Shown: positions 1 through 7,667 of the stretch, piece after piece
How positions within the stretch are numbered: the stretch's first letter is position 1
Layout of the letters: every line of letters starts with the position of its first letter
Origin: Planctomycetota bacterium
Lineage (GTDB): Bacteria > Planctomycetota > Planctomycetia > Planctomycetales > Planctomycetaceae
DNA length: 44,948 nucleotides
Reading direction: 5' to 3'
NCBI GenBank assembly: GCA_003670925.1
Contig: QWQG01000075.1
Coordinates: 1 to 44,948 of the forward strand
Made by a program: the position numbers and the translations under genes
The notes under the pieces: generated by a model
What the model saw: only the letters and a program-made list of their open reading frames with translations
The model's database searches: none
What the model was told of the DNA's origin: nothing

Positions 1-828
1 GTAGATGCACGTGGTCGATCGCGCTTCCGGACAGCGCACAAGTCCGCCAGTTAATCTCGAAGCCTCCGGCCCCTCCACCGCCAGCACAATCGCACAGCAG
101 TCAATGAGTTCGCCACTCTTGAGTCGCACGCGATCACCATCACCTAGTGAATCCACAGGAGCCGACAGACGGAGCATCGATTGAGATAGCTCAGCCCCCA
201 GTTGCTTTGGGATTGCGCCCATGCCTTGCTGTGGTAATGAAGCATCCCCGATCGCAAAAATTCTGAACAAAAATCTGAAGAACCTACTCGAGGTTGCTAG
301 ATCGCTCTCAAGAAAAACTCCAGAAAACCACGGCCGAAAGAAACGGTCCACCATGTCTGACGAAAGCCCACACGTTGTGCGGAGATAATCATACGTTGTC
401 GATTCAGGCTCCTCCCACAACTCTTCGGGGGATGTGTGCGTGACGTGCCAACGAAGTTTTGCTAGTTTCAGACGATCAGAAAATGTTCCGATCCCATTGC
501 ACGCCGTGGACCACAATTTCGTCGGCCGCCGCCACGGATCGCTCATCTCAACCATTCGCCCCTGCGTCCGAATCAACGCCCCAGGTTCAAAGTTGTGCAG
601 ACAGAGTCCGTGGTAATCAAGTTGCACGGCTGCTTCCGGATAAGCAGTCTGGAGAACCTGAAATCCGCGATCGAGAAGAAAGCCATCCACATGGTCTGTC
701 CTCACCCGGCCTCCAATGTCGTCTTGAGCCTCGAGCACGATGACGTCGCGATGTTGTTTCAGTAATTCGCGCGCGCAGCATAAACCTGAAAGTCCTGCGC
801 CGATCACAACCACAGGCTTGGCCTTCAT
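1..828 (-). CDS. FAD-dependent amine oxidase-like protein (C-terminus beyond window)
   Basis: Reading the minus strand from the ATG at 828 gives 276 open codons that run off the left edge, so the C-terminal part is missing. The N-terminus (MKAKPVVVIGAGLSGLCCAR) is a Rossmann dinucleotide-binding motif, followed by an acidic end of strand 2 (VLEAQDDIGGRVRT), the classic FAD-binding GG-R signature of flavin amine oxidases and CrtI-like enzymes. The next part, DGFLLDRGFQVLQTAYPEA, is typical of a bacterial group of uncharacterised NAD(P)/FAD oxidoreductases. The substrate is unknown. It lies 51 bases downstream of the DUF2867-type SDR on the same strand and is probably co-transcribed. By family it could also be called protoporphyrinogen-oxidase-like or phytoene-desaturase-like; I have no evidence for either activity. 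Confidence 0.88.
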   Translation of the reverse strand, partial: MKAKPVVVIGAGLSGLCCARELLKQHRDVIVLEAQDDIGGRVRTDHVDGFLLDRGFQVLQTAYPEAAVQLDYHGLCLHNFEPGALIRTQGRMVEMSDPWRRPTKLWSTACNGIGTFSDRLKLAKLRWHVTHTSPEELWEEPESTTYDYLRTTCGLSSDMVDRFFRPWFSGVFLESDLATSSRFFRFLFRIFAIGDASLPQQGMGAIPKQLGAELSQSMLRLSAPVDSLGDGDRVRLKSGELIDCCAIVLAVEGPEASRLTGGLVRCPEARSTTCIY

Positions 829-879
829 CGATGGCCTTTCCGTGGACGCCAGCATCGCATGATCGCTAAACTTCGTCTG

Positions 880-2364
880 TCAATGCGAAGCATCAGCGGT
901 CTCTGCAGCCAGCGAGATGTTTCGAAGCATGCCAGCAAATACACATTGATGCAGCGGATAAATTCCGTACCAGTACAGAATCCCCAAGAGTCCCAAGGGA
1001 TCAAAAATCGCTGTCTGGCGGATTGTGCTGCCTTCGTGTGTGGGAGTCACTTCAAATTCAAGCCACGCCCGTCCGGGCACTTTCATCTCCGCGTACAGGC
1101 GCAGCCGACGGCCTGGTTCGTACAACTCGACACGCCAAAAATCTAGAGAATCACCAACCCGCAGCGTTTGCTCATCTCGACGCCCACGCCTGACACCTAC
1201 TCCGCCAACCAGCAGATCGATAAATCCTCGAACTGTCCACAGCCAATTTCCGTAATACCAGCCGGTTCGACCGCCGATTTGGCGAATTGGCCCGAAGGCC
1301 TGCTCCGCGGGGACAGAGACCAAGCTTGTCCGTGAATCGACGAGTCGAGAACCGAACCGACTGCCTCCCCAAGAGCGGACCTCACCCGCTGATGAAAGTG
1401 CGTCTGACCATCGTGTGGCCGCAAATTCACAATCTTCGTTAAGGATCGCCCGCGCAATGGCCTCCCGAAATGTTCGCGGACGAACGGCAAATGAGGTTGC
1501 TGCAAGGTTGTTCGAAATCAGTGTTGGGTTACGCAGACTTTCGACCAATTTTCGACCAACCCGCGCGTACAGCGGAGTCACCAAGCCCAGCCATAGACTA
1601 GAAAGATATGGGGTCAGAAATGGCACAGGAATCATCCAACGCGTCAGCCCTCTTTGCCGAGCATACTCCTGCATGATCTGACCGTATGAGACTTGATCGG
1701 GCCCGCCTATTTCAAAGACCTGTGATCCCGATGTCGGGAAATCTAGGACTGCAATCAGATATGCCAGTAAGTCTTCGATTGCAATCGGCTGAGCCTGCAC
1801 ATGCACCCAGCGAGGGCAAATCATCACGGGCAGACGCTCCACCAACGCCCGAATCATCTCAAATGATAAACTCCCTGAGCCGATCACAATCGATGCGCGA
1901 AATTCAATCACCTGCGCATGATGAGCGCGGAGCGCATCGCCTGTCTCTTGACGACTGCGGAGATGCTTCGACAGTTCATGATCCGGATTTCCAAGACCTC
2001 CAAGGTAAATGATCCTGTGGACTCCAGCTAGCGTGGCAGCCTCCGCGAAATTAGATGCAGCAATCCGATCCTGTTCCTCAAAATCCCCCTCCGCCCCCAT
2101 CGAATGCACAAGATAATAAGCCGTCTCAACGCCATCAAAAACGGTCTTGAGCGAATCGCGGTTCAACACGTCTCCAGCGACAATCTCAGTGGTTGCCGAA
2201 CGCCGGTCTTCCAATGCCTCTGGCCGGCGGGTCAAGCAACGAACCTGCACCTTTTGCTTTTGTAAAAGTGTTAACAATCGGCCGCCGACGTAGCCCGTCC
2301 CGCCTGTCAGGAGAGTACGTTTTCCGCTCTCACCAATGCTTAGATTTTCCATAAACCTCGACAT
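880..2364 (-). CDS. SDR-family NAD(P)-binding protein with C-terminal DUF2867 domain
   Basis: About 494 residues. The N-terminal half is an extended SDR/NmrA-like Rossmann fold: TLLTGGTGYVGGRLL near the start, then VAGDVLNRDSL and VETAYYLVHSM. The C-terminal half (from about residue 330) matches the DUF2867 pattern, with FGPIRQIGGRTGWYYGNWLW, the LRVGDSLDFWRVE core and a final hydrophobic FDPLGLLGILYWYGIYPLHQ segment. The family is common in bacteria but its substrate is unknown. The longest frame begins with TTG at 2370; ATG codons at 2364 and 2352 are better starts, and 2352 has GAGG four bases upstream. The gene is probably transcribed with the FAD oxidoreductase that follows it. Confidence 0.9.
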   Translation of the reverse strand: MSRFMENLSIGESGKRTLLTGGTGYVGGRLLTLLQKQKVQVRCLTRRPEALEDRRSATTEIVAGDVLNRDSLKTVFDGVETAYYLVHSMGAEGDFEEQDRIAASNFAEAATLAGVHRIIYLGGLGNPDHELSKHLRSRQETGDALRAHHAQVIEFRASIVIGSGSLSFEMIRALVERLPVMICPRWVHVQAQPIAIEDLLAYLIAVLDFPTSGSQVFEIGGPDQVSYGQIMQEYARQRGLTRWMIPVPFLTPYLSSLWLGLVTPLYARVGRKLVESLRNPTLISNNLAATSFAVRPRTFREAIARAILNEDCEFAATRWSDALSSAGEVRSWGGSRFGSRLVDSRTSLVSVPAEQAFGPIRQIGGRTGWYYGNWLWTVRGFIDLLVGGVGVRRGRRDEQTLRVGDSLDFWRVELYEPGRRLRLYAEMKVPGRAWLEFEVTPTHEGSTIRQTAIFDPLGLLGILYWYGIYPLHQCVFAGMLRNISLAAETADASH

Positions 2365-2515
2365 CCTCAACGTACGCTCTGAACAGAGGTCACCCGGACA
2401 GGGTCGTCGTCATCCCAGTAAGCCGCCACGCCTTGAATTTACGTTAAGAGCTTCGAAGTTTCGGGCGACAAACTGGAATCACAATCCTGTGGAAAGCTGA
2501 ATCAGAGTGCTCGTC

Positions 2516-2725
2516 TCATTTGGCCTGAACACTTTTCGCCTCGGTGCGGATTTTCATTGTTCCACTCAGCACCCATTCGGCATGCTCAGCCTGTGGCCCG
2601 GTGCCGCTCGGCACCTTCACATGCAGATCAGCAAACTCGTAGGTAATCTCTGCGTTTCGTCCCGTCAGTCGATCATAAATTCCGATTGCGAGTTCGGGCC
2701 AGTTCGTGGTCTGTTCAGTCGTCAT
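2516..2725 (-). CDS. Small soluble hypothetical protein (69 aa)
   Basis: A 69-residue frame with ATG start (MTTEQTTNWPELAIGIYDRL). There is no signal peptide or membrane segment. The composition is protein-like: an acidic helix first, then alternating strands (NAEITYEFADLHVKVP, then AEWVLSGTMKIRTEA), which suggests a small beta-rich fold. I do not recognise a named family. It lies about 150 bases upstream of the SDR gene on the same strand and may belong to the same transcript. It is accepted as a gene because of its protein-like composition and the lack of a competing frame. Confidence 0.6.
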   Translation of the reverse strand: MTTEQTTNWPELAIGIYDRLTGRNAEITYEFADLHVKVPSGTGPQAEHAEWVLSGTMKIRTEAKSVQAK

Positions 2726-2818
2726 TTCATAAGTCCAGTAAGCGAGAAAAATATCCGTAAGTTACGCCAATTCACAGTGACTGTCTTCAGTTTTTTGTGG
2801 TCCGGTCAAAGTTCACAC

Positions 2819-2926
2819 TCACTCGTCGGAACGGTCACTGACAATCAAAGAAATAAATGTTGATGTGAGCGCGATGGCAAACACAGCACAACCCACAGAA
2901 AAAATGAGCAGGTCGTTATTTGGCAT
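2819..2926 (-). CDS. Tiny single-pass membrane protein (35 aa)
   Basis: The frame starts MPNNDLLIFSVGCAVFAIAL and ends DRSDE at a TGA. One hydrophobic helix covers about residues 6 to 29, with an acidic tail. Its ATG lies inside the end of the upstream membrane-protein gene (11-base overlap), which implies translational coupling. Function unknown. Confidence rests on the overlap, the clean membrane helix and the pairing with another small membrane protein. Confidence 0.55.
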   Translation of the reverse strand: MPNNDLLIFSVGCAVFAIALTSTFISLIVSDRSDE

Positions 2927-3095
2927 GATGAGAACTCCCCAGAAGCAGAGTCCCAAAGCTCAGGATCGACGGCACCCATAGGCCCACAAACATCCCCTCA
3001 TCCTTGCTCCCCGTGAACCAGAGCGAAATCGAGAACACAAAGGATGCTCCTGCAGCGACGACGAATCCCAGTTTCGCCAGTTTTTTCTTGCTCAT
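2916..3095 (-). CDS. Small two-helix membrane protein (59 aa)
   Basis: The start chosen is the ATG at 3095 (MSKKKLAKLGFVVAAGASFV), preceded on the minus strand by GGGGACTGGAG, a good ribosome-binding site. A longer frame starting upstream has no such site. The protein has a lysine-rich N-terminus and two hydrophobic segments (about residues 9-27 and 34-53) separated by TGSKDEG. The family is not recognised. The gene overlaps the 35-residue membrane protein gene and probably forms a two-subunit micro-operon with it. Confidence 0.65.
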   Translation of the reverse strand: MSKKKLAKLGFVVAAGASFVFSISLWFTGSKDEGMFVGLWVPSILSFGTLLLGSSHHAK

Positions 3096-3831
3096 CTCCA
3101 GTCCCCTTATCCGATAACCCTGAATGATCAATACCACAATTCGTTCATAACGTTCACGGTCTGCAAACCGTGAGGCAGATCGATTGTTAACGCAGGTTTG
3201 AGATTTTCCGAGGGCTACATCTGTCCGCGGTTGATCCCAAATGGGGCTCAAGCATGCCGCATTTCCTCTTGTGTTGTGCCACGATCATAAACACGAGCCC
3301 GCTTTTTGGCATTTTTTATTTTTCGCCTAGTTTCTCGTTATGTCTCCTCCGCCGTCTGCGATCTCCCTCGCGAGATCCTACCTCATGAACGTTTTTAAAA
3401 TCGGCCACTTAGGTTCGGAGTAAATTGGATCCACGTCATCCGCTGCAGGCTTTTGGTTGATTTTGCGACCCTCAATTTTTTCTCGACGCGGATGCCGGCC
3501 GACATGCCTTTTTGGAGCCGTGGCAATTCATCTCTGAGCAATCACAGTTCATGCAACAATGTCGCTCGCATTCAATGAGTCTCTGAGCGATGAATCTGGA
3601 TCGGAAGGCTTTTGTGTTTTTTCGCACGAGCCATGATCTATGAGGATCGCCATGATGACTAAATCGTTGATTGACCTGACGGCCATCAAAGGGGCCGTGC
3701 GGGCGATTCTCTGATCTTTGGGTGAGAACCCGGATCGCGAGACGCTCTTGGACACCCGGCAAGTCGAGCCGAACTGATGTTTCTGAACAGATCTGCCGAA
3801 CTGATTCCGAAAACAGGTCCGGTTCAACGGT
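3096..3831. other. Intergenic, no supported gene
   Basis: No convincing coding frame was found on either strand. The minus-strand frames between 3472 and 3866 are rich in Ser, Arg, Cys and His without conserved motifs and overlap each other. The stretch around 3300-3340 is AT-rich (runs of T) and could hold the promoter of the small membrane-protein pair, but I cannot place the -35 and -10 boxes with confidence. Confidence 0.5.
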
Positions 3832-4203
3832 TTAGTAAACGTGCAACCGAGAATTGGGAAATCCAAACAGCCGCAGCAGCCAAGAATTGCCTTGTCGTCC
3901 GATCGTCAGCAACCTCCGCCGTGGGGTCCGCAGAATGACAGTCAACCCAACCGTCGCGAGCGCGGAAGAAATTGTCACGAGCCAGCCCCGTACGGCAGTG
4001 AGTGAACCAAGATTCCTCGCCATCTTCACCGCCACTGCCACAGACGGGATTTCGACCACAATGTTGCTTCCCTGCCCCCTGATGAACATCTGCTCACCGC
4101 CGATCTCGACGACAAGATCAGCTTCCACGAAGAGCATTCGATCGATCGTCACGGGCGTGCTGCCTTGCGAGTCGTGACACGAATTGCGCCTTCCAATTTC
4201 CAT
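3832..4203 (-). CDS. Hypothetical protein (123 aa) with one hydrophobic segment
   Basis: ATG at 4203 preceded on the minus strand by GGAG about 8 bases away. The sequence reads as a real protein: a beta-rich N-terminal half (FVEADLVVEIGGEQMFIRG, then SNIVVEIPSVAVAVKMARN), a hydrophobic helix (RGWLVTISSALATVGLTVIL) and a basic tail (RTPRRRLLTIGRQG). This fits a small membrane-associated protein. I recognise no family and assign no function. It is transcribed away from the SOUL-family gene. Confidence 0.5.
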   Translation of the reverse strand: MEIGRRNSCHDSQGSTPVTIDRMLFVEADLVVEIGGEQMFIRGQGSNIVVEIPSVAVAVKMARNLGSLTAVRGWLVTISSALATVGLTVILRTPRRRLLTIGRQGNSWLLRLFGFPNSRLHVY

Positions 4204-4712
4204 ATCTCGCGCTCCGCTTTTGCGTCCTTAATTCTCGGGGACGCCGATTTCTAGGTCTTGAAAATGGTAGGGAATTTTGGAATTTATCTCCGTCCGAGGG
4301 GAATCGAAACGAATTGCTAATTCCGGCCGTGTTTTCGTCGTGCTGCTGTCTGGCTTTCAAGCTTTCCGCGCTGTGTTAGTCGCGTGTCAACTTTGGATTG
4401 TCACCTCACACTCTAGACATGGCAAACGGCATGGCCACGAAACTGTCTTGGGGAAAGGAAACCGGGAATCGCCGGGAAAGTCATGAGCCGACGGCGCGTG
4501 CTCCATTGGCTTTCCGATCGTAATTTTCCAAGTTGGCAAGAGCCGACAGGATTGTCCGTTAAGACTCGAGGCCCGCGACGGAACATGTGGCACGGAGGCG
4601 GCCATAAACTCCTGTGAATTGCCCTTTCTCAGCTTGGTCGCGATGTTTCATTGGTTTCCGCAACTCGCGCCATGAACTGTTATCGATGAATCTCAAACTG
4701 ACCGGAGCGAAG
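4204..4712. other. Intergenic between divergent genes
   Basis: About 500 bases without a supported gene, between the unknown minus-strand gene and the SOUL-family gene. The short frames at 4277-4486 (plus) and 4387-4605 (minus) are shadows of each other with no recognisable domain. Promoters for both flanking genes should be here but could not be located. Confidence 0.4.
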
Positions 4713-5285
4713 ATGGTCTATGCAGCCATCCTGATTCTCCTGCTGACGCTCATCGTTGGCTGGAAACTCACGGCTCGCTCGTCGTACGAGTCCGCCGATT
4801 ACAGCGTGCTTGAATCAGACGGCCCGCTTGAGGTGCGTGCATACCCAGATTTGATGCTCGTCACAACCGGGATGAAGTCACGAGGCAACAATGGTAGTTT
4901 CGGAAGGCTGTTTAGGTATATCAGTGGCGGAAACGACATGGCCGTGAAGGTCGCGATGACAACTCCCGTTTTTATGGAACCCGAAGGCAGGGACACCGAG
5001 GGTCAAATGGGATTTGTCGTTCCAGTCAACGTCGCTGCAAACCAAATTCCAAATCCGACCGACGGGGCAGTTCAAATTCAAAAACGCGCCGGAGGTCGAT
5101 TTGGCGTGATTCGCTTCTCCGGAGAAATGGGCGGGGCAACAATGGCTGCAAACGAAGAGAAACTTCGGCAGTGGATTACCGCCCGCGGGTTCACCGCAAG
5201 TGAGAGCGTCGAGTTCGCAGGCTATGATCCGCCGTGGACTCCAAATCCTTTCCGAAGAAATGAAATTCTGATTCGCTTGCACTGA
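4713..5285 (+). CDS. SOUL heme-binding family protein, membrane-anchored
   Basis: About 190 residues from the ATG at 4713, which has GGAG a few bases upstream; ATG codons at 4686 and 4614 are in frame but lack a good site. An N-terminal hydrophobic helix (MVYAAILILLLTLIVGWKLT) is followed by the SOUL/HEBP pattern: YSVLESDGPLEVRAYPDLML, FGRLFRYISGGN, the strongly conserved VAMTTPVFME, then FVVPVN and a C-terminal DPPWTPNPFRRNEILIRL. SOUL proteins bind heme or porphyrins, although many bacterial members are uncharacterised. The anchor suggests a periplasmic or membrane-surface location. The family assignment is secure; the ligand is not. Confidence 0.9.
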   Translation: MVYAAILILLLTLIVGWKLTARSSYESADYSVLESDGPLEVRAYPDLMLVTTGMKSRGNNGSFGRLFRYISGGNDMAVKVAMTTPVFMEPEGRDTEGQMGFVVPVNVAANQIPNPTDGAVQIQKRAGGRFGVIRFSGEMGGATMAANEEKLRQWITARGFTASESVEFAGYDPPWTPNPFRRNEILIRLH

Positions 5286-5438
5286 GCGATCGAAGAATCA
5301 GGTTGGTCCTGCTGACCAAGCGCTGAGCCGTTGTGGATCGTGGGATTCACAGGAATTCTGCATCTGCGATGTGCAAGTGGCTGTAGAAAGTAACTGGCCC
5401 CAAAAAATTGCCTGTCTGATAATTTGTAACAGTCCGTG

Positions 5439-5469
5439 AAAAATTAGCGTCTCTCAGGAATTTAGACGC
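5439..5469 (-). terminator. Possible rho-independent terminator of the FabZ-like gene
   Basis: On the minus strand a 6-bp stem (GCGTCT / AGACGC, arms at 5464-5469 and 5447-5452) with an 11-base loop is followed by TAATTTTTC. The loop-side arm overlaps the stop codon of the FabZ-like gene. The stem is short, so this is a moderate call. Confidence 0.45.
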
Positions 5470-5971
5470 TTTCCTGATCACCTTGCAAAGTTCTAGCCAA
5501 GATGTTGGCCAGTTGAAAACTGTTATTCATGATCAGCTTGCCGTCCAATAAAATGCGGCCTTTGAATTCGAAGATTTCACCCACTTGATCCATTAACTCC
5601 ACATGCGTGTGCAGTGTCTGGCCTGGTCGCGCAAAGCCGCGGAACCGCGCCCCCTTCAACCTCACCAAGACCCCTAGCGCGTACTCGTTAAAAAATGGGT
5701 CGTGCGTGTCGAACTCTTGCATCGGATTGAATCTGGCTGCCAGCAAAATTCCGGCAGATTGAGTCGTCATTTCCTGCAGCATGGCACCGGGCACAATTGG
5801 AGATCCAGGAAAATGCCCGGCAAGGAAGTATTCGTCGCCTGACACATGCGTGGATGTTTGGATTGCCCGTTCGCCGATCGCGTGGATGGAACCGATCATT
5901 AAATACGGATGCCGGTGATGCAAGTAATCTTGGACGTTTGCGAAATTGTGCTCGTATACCGGGGCGTTCAT
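5462..5971 (-). CDS. FabZ-like hotdog dehydratase
   Basis: About 169 residues from the ATG at 5971, which is preceded by AGGAAAG seven bases away; a GTG start at 6025 is possible but weaker. The sequence has the FabZ pattern: HHRHPYLMIGSI, then AGHFPGSPIVPGAMLQE. The catalytic His (H53) and Glu (E67) are 14 residues apart, as in FabZ. The family dehydrates 3-hydroxyacyl-ACP in fatty acid synthesis, but the rest diverges from housekeeping FabZ and the gene stands alone, away from fab genes, so it may act on another acyl thioester. Position next to the carotenoid block could mean supply of an acyl group; that is inference. Confidence 0.85.
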   Translation of the reverse strand: MNAPVYEHNFANVQDYLHHRHPYLMIGSIHAIGERAIQTSTHVSGDEYFLAGHFPGSPIVPGAMLQEMTTQSAGILLAARFNPMQEFDTHDPFFNEYALGVLVRLKGARFRGFARPGQTLHTHVELMDQVGEIFEFKGRILLDGKLIMNNSFQLANILARTLQGDQESV

Positions 5972-6210
5972 ACCGCGTCTTTCCTTTGTGACTTGATAAT
6001 CGGACAGAGGAATTTTAGTTGGCACTTAAAAATTAGCGAGCCATTCGATCGCAGGAACGCCGCGCACCACTTCAAATTGGAACGCACTTTTTGATCGCGA
6101 CCGATTAAAAAAAAACTGGGCATATTCAAAAGTTAGGTTTTGGCCGTTATGGATAACGTGAGATTGCGGTTTTGCCGAGTAATTTTCAATTTTTTTTGGA
6201 GGTCAAATTG

Positions 6211-7317
6211 ATGAGCCCAGGAAGAGCGCGACTGCTGACGGGGACTTCCTGCGTGGGAACGCTGGTGATTTTGGCGATTGGCATGCTGTGCTGGGATGTT
6301 TCACGATCTGTCTTTCCCACATCAGCGGCGAGTGCTACCACGGAATACCTTTCTGTTTTGGCTTTTTTCACAGGGGCTGCGGGTGTGCTGCTACCCTTCG
6401 ATCTCATCGGAGGGCTTGCGATTCCGGCTGCCTTCGAATCACGACCGCCACGGTTGAGATTTTGGGTGAGGCAATGGTTTCGATCGGTTGGGATTCAGTC
6501 TCTGTTCTTTTCGTTGACTTTATTTCTTTATTTGCAGATTGGCCGCGCGATTGGGGCACCGTGGCTGGTTGCAATGTTTGCAGTGCTCCAGACGACTCTG
6601 GTCGCCGGGCAGGAACTCCTGTGGCAGGCTCTGACTGCCAATTGGACCGGAGCGGCACACAGAGAGCGGACGCAGGTTGTGCCTCATTCCGATGAACGAT
6701 TTATGGGAGGTATTGCTGGATTACCCGGATTTGAAACGATTCTGGTACCTCGTGCTTGGGGTTTACGGCTGCGGCCGGCTTCTCTGGTCACGATTGTGAA
6801 CAGACGACGAGCGGCGGTGACGTGCGGCGGGAGGTCGCGAGGAATTCTCTGCGCGATGTGTTGGAACATCTCGGGGTTCACGCTGTGCATCATCGCGGCG
6901 GGTACATCCGTTCAATCCGTCGCAGACATTGTCTCCGTCTATCTGTGGTTCCTGCTGTTTTCATTTGCAGGTCTGCTCATCTTGCCTGTGCTGAATCGAC
7001 AGAGTGTGTTCGCTCTCGATCAACATTTCTCAAACGCCCACAGTCATCTGGAGTTACGTGAAGCAATCACTGATGTGGATCGAATCACCGATCAGGATCC
7101 CACGCGCTCTCCCTCGGCTGAATCCGTCTTCCAGCCGATTCCGTGCTCAGAACGACGGTCAAGGTCTCTGGAGACAGCGGGATCCGGCCACGTCATCGCA
7201 TGGAATATCGCCCGGACAGCGTTATTTCTGAGTTGGGCGTATGGAGGGCCTTTAGCCCGTGCCGTTCACTCCAATGTTGGCCGCACGGAACTCTGGGCCA
7301 TGATGCCGACTGATTGA
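6211..7317 (+). CDS. Multi-pass membrane protein of unknown function preceding the carotenoid genes
   Basis: About 368 residues from the ATG at 6211, chosen because of a strong GGAGGT site 7 bases upstream. Hydrophobic segments lie near the N-terminus (TCVGTLVILAIGMLCW-like), at AFFTGAAGVLLPFDLIGGLA, at SLFFSLTLFLYLQIG, and twice in the second half (FTLCIIAAGTSVQSV region, then VYLWFLLFSFAGLLILPVL). A central soluble region, DERFMGGIAGLPGFETILVP, and a tail, LDRITDQDPTRS-like then VFQPIPCSERR, look conserved rather than random. There is no HExxH or other catalytic signature I can see. A 350-base gap separates it from the synthase gene, so it may or may not be in the same operon. Function not assigned. 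Confidence 0.7.
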   Translation: MSPGRARLLTGTSCVGTLVILAIGMLCWDVSRSVFPTSAASATTEYLSVLAFFTGAAGVLLPFDLIGGLAIPAAFESRPPRLRFWVRQWFRSVGIQSLFFSLTLFLYLQIGRAIGAPWLVAMFAVLQTTLVAGQELLWQALTANWTGAAHRERTQVVPHSDERFMGGIAGLPGFETILVPRAWGLRLRPASLVTIVNRRRAAVTCGGRSRGILCAMCWNISGFTLCIIAAGTSVQSVADIVSVYLWFLLFSFAGLLILPVLNRQSVFALDQHFSNAHSHLELREAITDVDRITDQDPTRSPSAESVFQPIPCSERRSRSLETAGSGHVIAWNIARTALFLSWAYGGPLARAVHSNVGRTELWAMMPTD

Positions 7318-7667
7318 TCCGGGCTCGACGACAAGGTGTCCATTGCCCCGCAAAAATCCTTCAGGGGGGCCGCTGGCGACCGCTGTTGCTGCGGTGACAA
7401 AATCCCTGAAACCAACAACCATTCATCGCGGCATTTTTCCCGGGCCACGTTCCTCACCGCACTTGCACTTGTGGATCACCATGCAACGCCTAAAATACAG
7501 GCAGAGTGCTTTCATCTCCGCGCCGTCTCAAGTCAGACAATTCGCGAGTTGCATGCTTCCGCTTGTAGGCAGAAAACGTGATCCTCGACAACTGACGCTG
7601 CTTGGCGGACTCATTTCCGACCGCGTGGATTATCAATCTCGGAGTTCTTCAACGATTGTTGCGGGGT
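7318..7667. other. Gap between the membrane protein and the synthase gene
   Basis: About 350 bases with two overlapping plus-strand frames (from 7336 and 7343) that have no protein-like features. It may carry a promoter or leader for the carotenoid operon. I see no clear hairpin or promoter box. Confidence 0.4.

Noticed and set aside
434-743. Plus-strand frames inside the first 800 bases
   Set aside because: They are antisense to the FAD oxidoreductase and have no protein-like features.
3472-3866. Minus-strand frames of 96 and 105 codons
   Set aside because: They overlap each other, show no domain or membrane segment and have unusual composition.
5439-6038. Direct repeat AAAAATTAGCG at 5439 and 6028 flanking the FabZ-like gene
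   Set aside because: Eleven AT-rich bases can recur by chance, and no other mobile-element sign is present.
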